DNA of 37,691 bases, from positions 13,320 through 51,010 of the forward strand of contig CAJUHX010000010.1 in NCBI GenBank assembly GCA_910586455.1, read 5' to 3'. The position numbers and the translations under genes were made by a program. The stretch comes from an uncultured Muribaculaceae bacterium. GTDB taxonomy: Bacteria > Bacteroidota > Bacteroidia > Bacteroidales > Muribaculaceae. Position 1 is the first letter of the stretch. The number at the start of each line of letters is the position of its first letter. This document shows positions 1 to 9,134 of this stretch, in pieces. The notes under the pieces were generated by a model. It was not told where the DNA came from and ran no database searches. It was given only the letters and a program-made list of their open reading frames with translations.

Positions 1-2088
1 CTGCATGAGTTTCAGGTCGGCGGTGTGGTATTCGCGCCTACCGTAGGTGAAATCCAGACAACTCCCGGCGACACCGACAAACCCGGCAGCGGCTACCGTT
101 CGCGCTTCGACCGCAACACCGAGGTGGCCACCCCCGGTTACTATTCCGTTGTACTCGACGACTATGGCGTGACCGCAGAGCTTACCGCCACACCGCGTGT
201 AGGCTTCCACCGATATACCTTCCCGGCCGGCAAGAAGTCGAACATCATATTCAATGTCGGTACGCGCATGGGCGAGAGCGGCAAGGTTCGCGACTCCCAC
301 GCCGAATTTACCGCTGACGGACGCATCGAAGGCTGGGTGGTTACCGAGCCGGTATATGTCGACATATATCAGAAAGGCGCCGATGTGAAGATGTACTTCA
401 GCGCCGAGGTCGATGCCACACCTACCGGCTACGGCTCCTTTGTATATGAAAACAAAAGCGACGGCTCACGCTCGGCCTCGGGTCCGGGAGCAGGCGTATA
501 CCTTACTTTCGATACCCGCAAGCGCCACGATGTGAACGTAAAGGTGGGTCTGTCGTTCACCTCGGTGGAAAACGCGCGCCTGAACTTGGAAACCGAAGCT
601 TCCGGGCTGACATTCGACCGGGCCAGAGAGAATGCCCATGCCGAATGGGAGAATGCACTTGGCCGCATACGTGTGGAAGGCGGCGAGCGCGACAGCCGCG
701 TGAAATTCTATACCGGTTTGTTCCATGCCCTGCTGGGCCGAGGACTGGCCAGCGACGTTAACGGCGCGTATCCGGCCAACGACGGCAGTGTAAAATACAT
801 TGCAAAAGACAAAAGCGGCAAGCCGCTGCACAACCACTATAACACCGATGCAATTTGGGGCGGATTCTGGAATCTGACACAGCTCTGGAGCATAGCATGG
901 CCCGAATACTATGCCGACTGGATTTCGAGTCAGCTGCTTGTTTACAAGGATGCCGGATGGCTGGGCGACGGTATTGCGTGCAGCAAATATGTGTCGGGTG
1001 TAGGTACCAACTTCACCGGCCTGGCAATCGCAGCCGCCTATAATGTGGGCATACGCAACTTTGATGTAAAACTCGGCTACGAGGCAGCCCTTAAAAACGA
1101 AATCTGCAGCGAGAATCGTCCGGCAGGCGCCGGCAAGCTCGACGTAGGTCAGTTTGTAAAGCGCGGATATTCGCCTTACTCCACCGAACTGCACATGCAG
1201 ACCACTCCGCGCGGCTCGGGCTTCTCGGCCTCGCATACCCTCGAATACTGCTTCAGCAGCTACGCAGTGGCCCAGATGGCGCGTCAGCTCGGCCACAAGG
1301 CAGATTATAAAAAATTAATGAAACTCTCGGAAGGCTGGCGTCATCTTTTTGACCCCTCGACCAAACTTATGCGTCCGCGCGACGAACAAGGCCGATTCAT
1401 CGAGAAATTCGACCCGCGTGCGCCCTGGGTAGGATTCCAGGAAGGCAACGCCATACAGTACACCTACTATGTGCCGCAGCACATCGAGAGCCTTGTGCAG
1501 ATGGTGGGCCGCGATGAATTTAACAGCCGCCTTGACAGCACCTTTATAATCTCTCGCGAAAGCATATTCGGCGGTGGCAAGGAGGTTGACGCCTTCGCAG
1601 GCCTGCAGAGCTATTACAACCACGGCAACCAGCCTAACCTGCATATCTCGGCGCTGTTCAACTTCTCAGGCTGCCCGTGGCTGTCGCAGAAGTGGATGCG
1701 CACTATCTGCAACGAATTTTACGGCACCGAGGGCATACACGGCTACGGCTACGGCCAGGACGAAGATCAGGGCCAGCTCGGCGCATGGTATGTGATGGCC
1801 TCGATTGGCCTCTTCGACGCCAAGGGCCTTACAGCGCCGAATCCGTCGTTTCAGATCGGCAGTCCGCTGTTCGACCGCGTTACCATAAAACTTAACCCCG
1901 ACTATTACAAAGGCAGCGAGTTTGTAATCGAAACCGAGGGCAACACCACCGACAGCTATTATGTGCAGTCAATCAGCCTCAACGGCAAGAACCGCAACAG
2001 CGTGCAACTGCCTTTCAGCGAAGTGGCAAAAGGCGGTAAGCTGCGGATTAAGCTCGGCGACAATCCAAACAAAAAAATTAACCGATAA
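1..2088 (+). CDS. GH92 alpha-mannosidase, 5' end outside window
   Basis: The reading frame is open from base 1, so the gene begins upstream; the GTG at 25 is not a convincing start. About 695 residues are visible, compared with roughly 740-760 for the family. The N-terminal beta-sandwich is marked by GYRSRF and by AELTATPRVGFHRYTFP. The helical barrel carries the family's catalytic signatures: EGNAIQYTYYVP, whose Glu codon at 1441-1443 is the expected acid, and QDEDQGQLGAWYV, whose Asp codons at 1759-1761 and 1765-1767 fit the D-x-D base pair. GH92 enzymes are Ca2+-dependent, inverting exo-alpha-mannosidases acting on N-glycans and yeast mannan. The common NEPSHH-type motif reads NQPNLH here, so linkage preference may differ from well-studied alpha-1,2 enzymes. 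It lies 104 bp upstream of susC with no visible promoter between, so co-transcription is likely. The signal peptide is not visible. Confidence 0.93.
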   Translation: MHEFQVGGVVFAPTVGEIQTTPGDTDKPGSGYRSRFDRNTEVATPGYYSVVLDDYGVTAELTATPRVGFHRYTFPAGKKSNIIFNVGTRMGESGKVRDSHAEFTADGRIEGWVVTEPVYVDIYQKGADVKMYFSAEVDATPTGYGSFVYENKSDGSRSASGPGAGVYLTFDTRKRHDVNVKVGLSFTSVENARLNLETEASGLTFDRARENAHAEWENALGRIRVEGGERDSRVKFYTGLFHALLGRGLASDVNGAYPANDGSVKYIAKDKSGKPLHNHYNTDAIWGGFWNLTQLWSIAWPEYYADWISSQLLVYKDAGWLGDGIACSKYVSGVGTNFTGLAIAAAYNVGIRNFDVKLGYEAALKNEICSENRPAGAGKLDVGQFVKRGYSPYSTELHMQTTPRGSGFSASHTLEYCFSSYAVAQMARQLGHKADYKKLMKLSEGWRHLFDPSTKLMRPRDEQGRFIEKFDPRAPWVGFQEGNAIQYTYYVPQHIESLVQMVGRDEFNSRLDSTFIISRESIFGGGKEVDAFAGLQSYYNHGNQPNLHISALFNFSGCPWLSQKWMRTICNEFYGTEGIHGYGYGQDEDQGQLGAWYVMASIGLFDAKGLTAPNPSFQIGSPLFDRVTIKLNPDYYKGSEFVIETEGNTTDSYYVQSISLNGKNRNSVQLPFSEVAKGGKLRIKLGDNPNKKINR

Positions 2089-2192
2089 TATAATAACAGA
2101 AACAGTAAAAAACCAATCAGTACAGACAATGCAACAAAGGTGCCGGCCACCTCAGTGCCGGAAAATTCATCAAAACCCCAAATCTAAAAAAA

Positions 2193-5100
2193 ATGAAAGC
2201 TCCTAAAAACATCAGCAGTCTGTTAAAAGTGCTGCTATGCGGAATTCTTGCAATGCTATCGGTGCAGCTGCAAGCCCAGTCCGGGAAATTCCCGGTATCG
2301 GGAACTGTGGTTGACGCTCAGGGAGAGCCAGTAATTGGTGCTACCGTGAAGGACAACTCCACAAATGAAGGTGTTGTCACCGACATCGACGGAAAGTACA
2401 GAATATCGGTGACTGCAGGCTCGGAACTCAGTTCCTCGTGCGTAGGCTTCGAAGAAACCAAGGTGAAAGTCGTGGCCGGCAAAAAGGTTTACGATATAAC
2501 ACTGAAGGAAACAAATATCGCCCTTGAAGAAGTGGTTGTGGTGGGCTACGGCGCACAGAAGAAGGCCACCCTCTCAGGAGCTGTATCGGCGGTTTCAGGC
2601 AAAGAAATCGTCACTACAAAGAACGAGGACGTGCAGAATATGCTCACCGGTAAAATTCCCGGTCTGCGTGTGCGTCAGAACTCGTCGGAACCAGGCACAT
2701 TCAACACCTCACTGGATATCCGTGGTTTCGGTGCGCCTCTGGTGGTTATCGACGGTGTGCCCCGCGACAACATCTCGCGCATCGACCCCGAAGACATCGA
2801 GTCGATTTCGGTGCTGAAGGATGCCTCTGCTGCCATCTACGGTGTAAAGGGCGGTAACGGTGTTATCCTCATCACCACCAAGAAAGGCGAATCGGGCAAG
2901 ACAAGCATCAGCTACTCCGGCAAAGTAGGCTGGCAGAAGCCCTCTAACTTCCCCAACCTCGTGGACGGAGCCGACTGGATGACCCTCTACAATGAAAAGT
3001 ATAACCTGCATAATGTCGACCAGCCGCATCCGGCTCTTACATACAGCCTCGACGACATAGCAATGGCTCGCAGCGGCGAAATTCCTTCGTACGACTGGCG
3101 CGACGCCGTTTTCCGCAACAGCGCGCCGCAGACACAGCATACCGTGAGTGCCAGCGGCGGCAACGACCGCGTACGCTTCTACGCCAGCGTTGGCTATCAG
3201 AAGCAGGAGTCGTTCCTCAAATCAAATCCTGTCGACTACGAGAAGTTCACTCTCCGCAGCAATATATGGTCGAAACTTACCGACGAACTCACACTCGAAG
3301 TTAATCTCGGCGGCCATATCGACGACCGCCAGCTCTCCAGCTACGGCACCAGCGACATTGTGCGCAGTACCTGGCTTTATACTCCGCTGCAGCCCTTCTA
3401 CTACGATGAGGAAGCGGGCCTGTACCATACCAAGGACGACAACGCCGGCATCATCAACCCCTTGGCTATGATCGACAAGGATACAAACGGCTGGCAGAAA
3501 CTTATCAGCCGCTGGTTCCAGTCGAGCGCATCGCTCCGCTACGACGTTCCCTTTGTAAAGGGTCTGTATGCAAAGGGCTTCTTCAGCTACGACTATATAC
3601 AGAACGACAACAAGTTTTTTAAGAAAGCGTTTGACACCTACACCGCTCAGGGCAATGCCACCCACTTTTCGCAAGGCATCACCGACGGCAACTATCTGGT
3701 ACAGCGCAACTATTACGGCAAGACCCACATACAGTGGCACGCCCAGCTGGGCTATGACCGCCGCTTCGGCGCCCATTCGGTGTCGGGTATGGTTCTGTTC
3801 GAGGACACACACCGCGAGGGCGACAACTTCTACGGCAGCCGCGAGCTTATGCTGCCTGTGCCCGAAGTGTTCGTAGGTATCACCGAAACCCAGCAGTTCA
3901 ACCAGTCCTCAGGCTCCGGCTCGCTCTATGACTACGGCTATCAGTCGGTGGCAGGCCGCTTCAGCTACTCGTACGACGACAAGTACATGGCCGAATTCAT
4001 ATTCCGCGAGGACGCATCGTCGCGTTTCCCCTCCGGCTCCAAGCGCTGGGGCTTCTTCCCCTCGGCCTCGGCCGCATGGCGTGTATCGCAGGAAAAGTTC
4101 TGGCAGAATTCGCCTCTTAATATCGTAGAGAACTTCAAAGTACGCGGTTCGTGGGGTAAGACCGGCGACGACTCCGGTCTGAACTACGAATTCCTCACCG
4201 GCTACAACTATCCTGTCAGCGGCAGCATCTATACACTGCCCGGCGGTTCGATTTTCAACGGCGAGTTTGTCAACGCTTCCAATCCCAAGGGCATCGCCAA
4301 CCGCGATATCAGCTGGTACACCATGAAAACCTGGGACGTAGGTGTCGACATGGGCTTATTCAACAACCGTCTGACCTTTACTTTCGACTGGTTTACCAGA
4401 AAGCGCGAGGGCCTTTACGCCACCCGCAATCTGAGCCTTCCCGGCAGCGTGGGCGCAAGCCTGCCGCGCGAGAACCTCAACAGCGACCGCGACTCCGGTT
4501 TTGAAATCGAAATCGGCCACTCCAACCGCATAGGCGAATTCTCGTATTCTGTCAAGGGTAATATCTCGTATACCCGCCGCAAAACCTGCTACTATGAACA
4601 GGCAATGGCCGGCAACTCGTATCTCAACTGGCGCCAGAACGTCAACAACCGTTACAACGATATCTGGTGGGGTTACGGTGCCGACGGACGTATCACCGAC
4701 TGGAACACTCTCTACTACAACCCCGTGTATATCGGTCGTGGCAGTGTGATGGGCGACTATCTCTACGAGGACTGGAACGGCGACGGCATGATCAACGACC
4801 TCGACGTACATCCTATCGCCGACAGCGGCACTGTGCCCCTGCTCAACTACGGTATCACTCTCAGCGGCGAGTGGAGGGGCATCGACCTGACCATGCTCTG
4901 GCAGGGTTCGGGCAACCGCTACATCACCGCACGCGAGTTCCTCAAAGAACCCCTGTGGTCGAATACCAACGCCATAGCCGAACACATGGACCGCTGGCAT
5001 CCCAAGGAGCCCATGGCCAATCCATACGACCCCGCCACCGAGTGGGTTGAGGGCGAATACGGCTACACCGGTACAGTGGCTAACGAAAGCTCGAACCACG

Positions 5101-5354
5101 CTCTCGAAAACGCCCGCTATCTGCGTCTGAAAAACATAGAGATTGGCTACACTCTGCCCCGCAAGTGGGTGAGCAAAGCCGGCATGAGCAATGTACGTAT
5201 ATACGTGAGCGGCTACAACATGCTTACATTCAGCGGTCTGAAATATCTCGACCCCGAATTCTACATGCACCCCACCGCCGGCGGTGTAAGCAACCTCGGA
5301 TACTTCTATCCTATAAACAAGACTTATACTATAGGTCTGAACGTTAAATTCTAA
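2193..5354 (+). CDS. SusC-like TonB-dependent outer-membrane transporter (alpha-mannoside cluster)
   Basis: This 1053-residue protein imports glycans across the outer membrane with the SusD partner that follows. A signal peptide ends near residue 29 (LQAQ). It is followed by a carboxypeptidase-D regulatory-like beta-sandwich (about 33-105), then the SusC signature EEVVVVGYG at about 112-120, which precedes the plug domain (GKIPGLRVRQNS, LVVIDGVPRD, SVLKDASAAIYGVKGGNGVILITTKKG). The rest is the 22-strand barrel, ending in the aromatic beta-signal YTIGLNVKF. There is no N-terminal STN domain, so no sign of an anti-sigma partner. The start is an ATG behind an A-rich tract, as is usual in Bacteroidetes. 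SusD begins 12 nt downstream. The substrate is inferred from the adjacent GH92 gene; the sequence itself does not fix it. Confidence 0.95.
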   Translation: MKAPKNISSLLKVLLCGILAMLSVQLQAQSGKFPVSGTVVDAQGEPVIGATVKDNSTNEGVVTDIDGKYRISVTAGSELSSSCVGFEETKVKVVAGKKVYDITLKETNIALEEVVVVGYGAQKKATLSGAVSAVSGKEIVTTKNEDVQNMLTGKIPGLRVRQNSSEPGTFNTSLDIRGFGAPLVVIDGVPRDNISRIDPEDIESISVLKDASAAIYGVKGGNGVILITTKKGESGKTSISYSGKVGWQKPSNFPNLVDGADWMTLYNEKYNLHNVDQPHPALTYSLDDIAMARSGEIPSYDWRDAVFRNSAPQTQHTVSASGGNDRVRFYASVGYQKQESFLKSNPVDYEKFTLRSNIWSKLTDELTLEVNLGGHIDDRQLSSYGTSDIVRSTWLYTPLQPFYYDEEAGLYHTKDDNAGIINPLAMIDKDTNGWQKLISRWFQSSASLRYDVPFVKGLYAKGFFSYDYIQNDNKFFKKAFDTYTAQGNATHFSQGITDGNYLVQRNYYGKTHIQWHAQLGYDRRFGAHSVSGMVLFEDTHREGDNFYGSRELMLPVPEVFVGITETQQFNQSSGSGSLYDYGYQSVAGRFSYSYDDKYMAEFIFREDASSRFPSGSKRWGFFPSASAAWRVSQEKFWQNSPLNIVENFKVRGSWGKTGDDSGLNYEFLTGYNYPVSGSIYTLPGGSIFNGEFVNASNPKGIANRDISWYTMKTWDVGVDMGLFNNRLTFTFDWFTRKREGLYATRNLSLPGSVGASLPRENLNSDRDSGFEIEIGHSNRIGEFSYSVKGNISYTRRKTCYYEQAMAGNSYLNWRQNVNNRYNDIWWGYGADGRITDWNTLYYNPVYIGRGSVMGDYLYEDWNGDGMINDLDVHPIADSGTVPLLNYGITLSGEWRGIDLTMLWQGSGNRYITAREFLKEPLWSNTNAIAEHMDRWHPKEPMANPYDPATEWVEGEYGYTGTVANESSNHALENARYLRLKNIEIGYTLPRKWVSKAGMSNVRIYVSGYNMLTFSGLKYLDPEFYMHPTAGGVSNLGYFYPINKTYTIGLNVKF

Positions 5355-5366
5355 TCCAAAAACGCA

Positions 5367-7349
5367 ATGAAACTTTTTAAAAATATTCTTATCTCGCTTC
5401 TGTGCGCCGGCTCGCTGGCCGCATGTACCGACCTGGATATACCACCTAAGAATATCTTTAACGAACAAGATATATTCAGCAACAAGGAGGGCGTGGAGAG
5501 CTATCTGGCCCGCATGTACAGCACCTTGCCGATGGAAGACTTCCGCTACAGCTTCGAGCACGGTTTCAACACCGGCGGCACTCTCTACCGCCAGATGTGC
5601 TGTGCCACCGGCGAAGCCGTGGGCCGCGACACCCAGTCGGCCACTGCCGAACCTGGCACCAACATGTGGGACAACACCTACAAATACATACGTGAAGTAA
5701 ACAACTTTCTGGAGGTTATGCCCAAATACAAGGAATCGTTCACCGAAGCCGAGTACAATGCCTATATGGGCGAGGGCTATTTTGTCCGTGCATACTGCTA
5801 CTTTGCCATGGTGAAGCGTTTTGGCGGCATACCTCTGATTGACCACGTAATCGACTACCCGTCGAACGCCACTCTCGAGGATACCTGGACTCCGCGCGCA
5901 TCGGAAGACGAATGTTATACATTCATCGGTAAAGACCTCGACCTGGCTATAGAACTGCTGCCCGAAACCGCTGTGAGCGGACGCGCCAACCGCTATGCTG
6001 CCGCTGCGCTGAAGTCGCGCGCCATGCTCTACGCCGGTTCCGTCGCCAAGTATAACACTGTAGAGGAAGTACATCTCGACAAGCGCATCTGCGGTATCCC
6101 CGCCGACCGTGCCGCACATTACTTCGAGGAAGCTTTCGCCGCTGCAAAGCTGGTGGAGCAGGGTCCCTATCAGCTTTATAAGAACAAGTGGGCCGCCGGT
6201 GACCGTCAGGCTCAGGCCGATAATTTCACTGCTCTTTTCCTCGATGAAAGTTCCGCCAACAAGGAAACAATCTTCGCCCGCTATTACAAGGACAAGATGT
6301 CGATGCACGAATTCGACAACAGCGTGTCGCCCCGCCAGACTTCTACCGGCGGCAACGACTCCGAGGTCAGCCCCACGGTGGACTTCATGGAGATGTTCGA
6401 TGGCATAGAGCTTGACGCCGACGGCCACTTCTCGTTCCTTGACGACAACGGCAACTACAAGATGTACGACAATCCCATGGATGCTTTCGCCAATGCCGAA
6501 CCCCGTCTGCTGGGCACTGTAATTCTGCCTATGTCGCAGTTCAAGGGCCAGTATATTGAAATCCGCCGCGGTGTGTACACCGGCAAGGTGGGCAACGGCC
6601 TGCCCCGCCTGATTCCTGAAGGCGAAACAGCGGCCTACGAAGCACTGGGTATCGCCGACCTGCAGCTGAGCGGCGCCTTCAACGGCCCGGCGGTTACACT
6701 CGACGCTCCCTACGAGCCTTATCCCGGTGCCGCTCCAATCAACTCCATCAATGTTACCGGCCCCAACGGCCCCGTTAACGGCTGGAACTTCGGCAACATA
6801 GGCGGTACCTATCTGCGCAAGTATCTCGACCCTAACCTCCAGGACAACTCCGGCGCATACTCCACCCAGCACTGGATTGACCTGCGCTACGCCGAGGTGC
6901 TGCTCAACCGCGCCGAGGCTGCCTGTGAACTGGTATCGCTCGGCAAGGCTACTTCGGCCGAGGGTGTGGACTACCTGTCCGACGCCATGGACTGCATCAA
7001 CACAGTGCGCGAGCGCGCCGGTGCCGAACTGCTCGGCTCCAAAGCTGAACTCAACGACATCAAGGTGGTGCGCCGCGAACGCCGCAAGGAACTCGCCTTC
7101 GAGAACCACACCTACTGGGACCTTCGCCGCTGGCGTACTCTCTACGACGAACAGAACAATACCCGCTACCGTATACTCATGCCTTTCTTCGCAACCGACG
7201 GCAATAAGTATTTCTTCGACGTACGCTACACCGAGCCCCGTGCAGGATACAATTACATATTCACTTTCGATACCCGCTACTACTATCTGCCTCTGCCCGG
7301 CGGCGAGTTGACAAAGAACCCCAACCTCAAGAACAACCCCGGTTTCTAA
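5367..7349 (+). CDS. SusD/RagB-like glycan-binding lipoprotein (alpha-mannoside cluster)
   Basis: This 660-residue lipoprotein forms the lid of the SusC transporter on the cell surface. A signal peptide with lipobox LAAC puts the lipidated Cys at residue 20. The following TDLDIPPKNIFNEQDIF is typical of the SusD N-terminus. The helical TPR-like repeats contain YFVRAYCYFAMVKRFGGIPLI, and the C-terminal RagB/SusD region has the hallmark RYAEVLLNRAEAACE, INTVRERAGAE and RRERRKELAFENHTYWDLRRW. It is longer than a typical SusD (about 500-600), with extra sequence around residues 400-480 that could form an added surface loop. It sits 12 nt after susC and 22 nt before the DUF3823-type gene, in one operon. 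Confidence 0.95.
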   Translation: MKLFKNILISLLCAGSLAACTDLDIPPKNIFNEQDIFSNKEGVESYLARMYSTLPMEDFRYSFEHGFNTGGTLYRQMCCATGEAVGRDTQSATAEPGTNMWDNTYKYIREVNNFLEVMPKYKESFTEAEYNAYMGEGYFVRAYCYFAMVKRFGGIPLIDHVIDYPSNATLEDTWTPRASEDECYTFIGKDLDLAIELLPETAVSGRANRYAAAALKSRAMLYAGSVAKYNTVEEVHLDKRICGIPADRAAHYFEEAFAAAKLVEQGPYQLYKNKWAAGDRQAQADNFTALFLDESSANKETIFARYYKDKMSMHEFDNSVSPRQTSTGGNDSEVSPTVDFMEMFDGIELDADGHFSFLDDNGNYKMYDNPMDAFANAEPRLLGTVILPMSQFKGQYIEIRRGVYTGKVGNGLPRLIPEGETAAYEALGIADLQLSGAFNGPAVTLDAPYEPYPGAAPINSINVTGPNGPVNGWNFGNIGGTYLRKYLDPNLQDNSGAYSTQHWIDLRYAEVLLNRAEAACELVSLGKATSAEGVDYLSDAMDCINTVRERAGAELLGSKAELNDIKVVRRERRKELAFENHTYWDLRRWRTLYDEQNNTRYRILMPFFATDGNKYFFDVRYTEPRAGYNYIFTFDTRYYYLPLPGGELTKNPNLKNNPGF

Positions 7350-7371
7350 CGAGTCAAATACCGAAATCAAC

Positions 7372-8136
7372 ATGAAAAAGATATTTTATGCTGCGCTCTG
7401 CGCACTGCCGATGGTACTCGCCACCTCGTGCGAAAACGACAACTATCCCGAGCCCGAGGAAACCTTCTGCGGCAAATTCGTCGACAAGCTCACAGGCGAG
7501 CCTTTCCAGTGCGCCATGGGCAATACCGGCATCAGAATACGTATGATGGAATACAGCTGGAGCGAAAATCCCCAGCCATATGACTTCAACGTTATGCAGG
7601 ACGGAACGTTCAATAATACCAAGATTTTCGCCGGTGAATACGGCGTGACTCCCTCGGGCGCCTTTGTACCTCTGGAAGAGGAACGCATCAACATCAAAGG
7701 CCGCGTGGAAAAGACCTACGAGGTAGAGCCACTGCTGCGTGTGGAGTGGGTAGGCGAGCCCGTGGTGAACGGCGACGGCACAGTTGACGTGAATGTGAAG
7801 ATTACCCGCGGCACCGACAATCCCGACTATCAGGAGCCTCTGGCCGAAGCCTGGCTCTTTGTGAGCGAGAACAGCTATGTGGGCGACTTCAGCTTCAGCA
7901 ACATCTATTCCACCAAGATTGCCGGAGCTGCAATAGCCGATATTGAGCTGGACAAGGTATACACCGTGCGCACCGGCCAGCCAGGCGGTTACAATCCCGG
8001 CGGCGAATGCACTGCCTTCCCCACCTACGAGCGCAAATACTTCCTGCGTTTCGGTGCCCGCACCACCCGCCAGTTCGACGGTACAAACCGCTATAACTAC
8101 ACTACTATCAAGGAAATCGTAAATCCGGCACGATAA
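7372..8136 (+). CDS. DUF3823-type surface lipoprotein in SusE position
   Basis: This 254-residue lipoprotein has lipobox ATSC (Cys20) followed by ENDNYPEP. It matches the DUF3823 pattern: an opening ENDNYPEPEETFCGKFVDK strand, then a short beta-domain with FNNTKIFAGEYGV, and a second beta-sandwich from about residue 120. Proteins of this family occur directly after SusD in Bacteroidetes glycan loci and are thought to be outer-surface accessory or glycan-binding proteins. Their exact role is not established. Only 22 nt separate it from susD. It is the last gene before a strong hairpin (8151-8201). The call rests on motif memory and position, not on any catalytic residue. Confidence 0.8.
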   Translation: MKKIFYAALCALPMVLATSCENDNYPEPEETFCGKFVDKLTGEPFQCAMGNTGIRIRMMEYSWSENPQPYDFNVMQDGTFNNTKIFAGEYGVTPSGAFVPLEEERINIKGRVEKTYEVEPLLRVEWVGEPVVNGDGTVDVNVKITRGTDNPDYQEPLAEAWLFVSENSYVGDFSFSNIYSTKIAGAAIADIELDKVYTVRTGQPGGYNPGGECTAFPTYERKYFLRFGARTTRQFDGTNRYNYTTIKEIVNPAR

Positions 8137-8150
8137 TCTTGTAAAATCAG

Positions 8151-8201
8151 TGGGTGTTGCAGAATATTAATATACAGTTCATGTTAATTCTGCGGCACCC
8201 A
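8151..8201. other. Long stem-loop between the DUF3823-type gene and the ROK kinase
   Basis: The arms 8151-8170 and 8184-8201 pair almost completely (TGGGTG, two G-U wobbles, GCAGAAT, one bulged A, then TTAA), around a 13-nt loop. No T-run follows, so it does not look like an ordinary intrinsic terminator. No TAnnTTTG promoter is visible before the ROK gene. The hairpin may mark RNA processing or differential stability within a single transcript. Confidence 0.75.
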
Positions 8202-8220
8202 CGATACAAACTTAATAATT

Positions 8221-9126
8221 ATGTCAGAAACTACAGACATCACTAAATTTGCCATCGGCGCAGACATAGGCGGCAGCCATATCTGTTCGGCAGTCGTAAA
8301 CCTGTCGACGGGAGAAATCTGCACCGAACCATTTGTGACTCCTGTCGACTGCCATGCTGAGGCATCGGCCATACTCGAGGCCTGGCAGGCCAATCTGGAG
8401 GGCACGGTAGCGCTGTTCGGCAAGTCAGTGCCTGCAGTCGGGCTGGCCATTCCGGGCCCGTTCGACTATGCCCGCGGCGTGTCACTGATAAGCGGCGTAG
8501 GCAAATATGACAGTATCTATGGCCTTGACCTCAAGTCGACCCTGTTGCCGCGTTTGCGCGGCTGCGGAGTATCGCAGTTCAGGTTTGTCAACGATGCGTC
8601 GGCGTTCGCTCTCGGCGAATGTCTTGGCGGAGCTGCCCGTGTCAGCGACAGGGTAGTGGCTCTTACCCTTGGCACCGGTGTCGGTTCGGGCTTCGTTGCC
8701 GGACGCCACCTTGTAGAGCAGGGCCCTGAAGTGCCCGCCAACGGATGGGTGTACCATCTGCCTTTTGAAAACTCCATTGCCGACGATGCCTTCTCCACTC
8801 GCTGGATATGCCGGAGATTCCGTCAGCTTGCAGGCATAGACGTGGACGGCGCGAAGGATGTGGCCGACCGCGCGACTGCCGGCGACCCTCAGGCTCTGGG
8901 CCTGTTTGAAGAATACGGACAGCGTCTGGGCTCTTTTGCCTTGCCGTTGCTCCGAAACTTCTCTTCTCATACATTACTGCTGGGAGGCAATATCTCCCGG
9001 GCATACAATCTGTTTGGTCCGGCTCTGGAACAGACACTCAATTCTAACGGAAACAATGCGGAGGTCAAGGTTTCTACCCTTCTTGACCGCGCGGCTCTCG
9101 TAGGGGCTGCATCGCTCTTTATATAG
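8221..9126 (+). CDS. ROK-family sugar kinase, probable mannokinase/hexokinase
   Basis: This 301-residue cytoplasmic kinase has the ROK/actin-like ATPase fold. It shows the phosphate-binding loop GADIGGSH (Asp15), GLAIPGPFDYARG, the catalytic Asp125 in FVNDASAFALGE, the second phosphate loop LTLGTGVGSGFV, and the adenosine motif TLLLGGNIS. The usual ROK zinc signature (His plus CxCGxxGCxE) is absent; the region around residues 175-200 reads NGWVYHLPFENSIADD. It is therefore a zinc-less member. It starts 8 nt upstream of a phosphomannose isomerase-domain protein, inside an alpha-mannosidase locus. That context suggests phosphorylation of mannose to mannose-6-phosphate, but glucose or fructose activity cannot be excluded from sequence. 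Confidence 0.88.
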   Translation: MSETTDITKFAIGADIGGSHICSAVVNLSTGEICTEPFVTPVDCHAEASAILEAWQANLEGTVALFGKSVPAVGLAIPGPFDYARGVSLISGVGKYDSIYGLDLKSTLLPRLRGCGVSQFRFVNDASAFALGECLGGAARVSDRVVALTLGTGVGSGFVAGRHLVEQGPEVPANGWVYHLPFENSIADDAFSTRWICRRFRQLAGIDVDGAKDVADRATAGDPQALGLFEEYGQRLGSFALPLLRNFSSHTLLLGGNISRAYNLFGPALEQTLNSNGNNAEVKVSTLLDRAALVGAASLFI

Positions 9127-9134
9127 TAAGTATT

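Noticed and set aside
25..27. GTG as start codon of the GH92 gene
   Set aside because: The frame is open and GH92-like from base 1, so the gene is cut by the window edge.
2138..2161. Small palindrome and GTGCCGG direct repeat in the GH92-susC gap
   Set aside because: The stem is only about 5 bp and has no T-run; it is too weak to call as a regulatory site.
4356..7373. 1005-codon open frame on the - strand, opposite susC/susD
   Set aside because: It lies antisense to two well-supported genes, has no family motif or signal, and is explained by codon bias in GC-rich genes. The same holds for 8967-10793 (-), 13001-14824 (-), 20175-21287 (-), 26239-27711 (-) and 33706-34899 (+).
5367..8136. Extra SusD length as a frameshift or fusion
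   Set aside because: The frame is continuous with normal N- and C-terminal SusD motifs, so the extra sequence is most likely an insertion loop.
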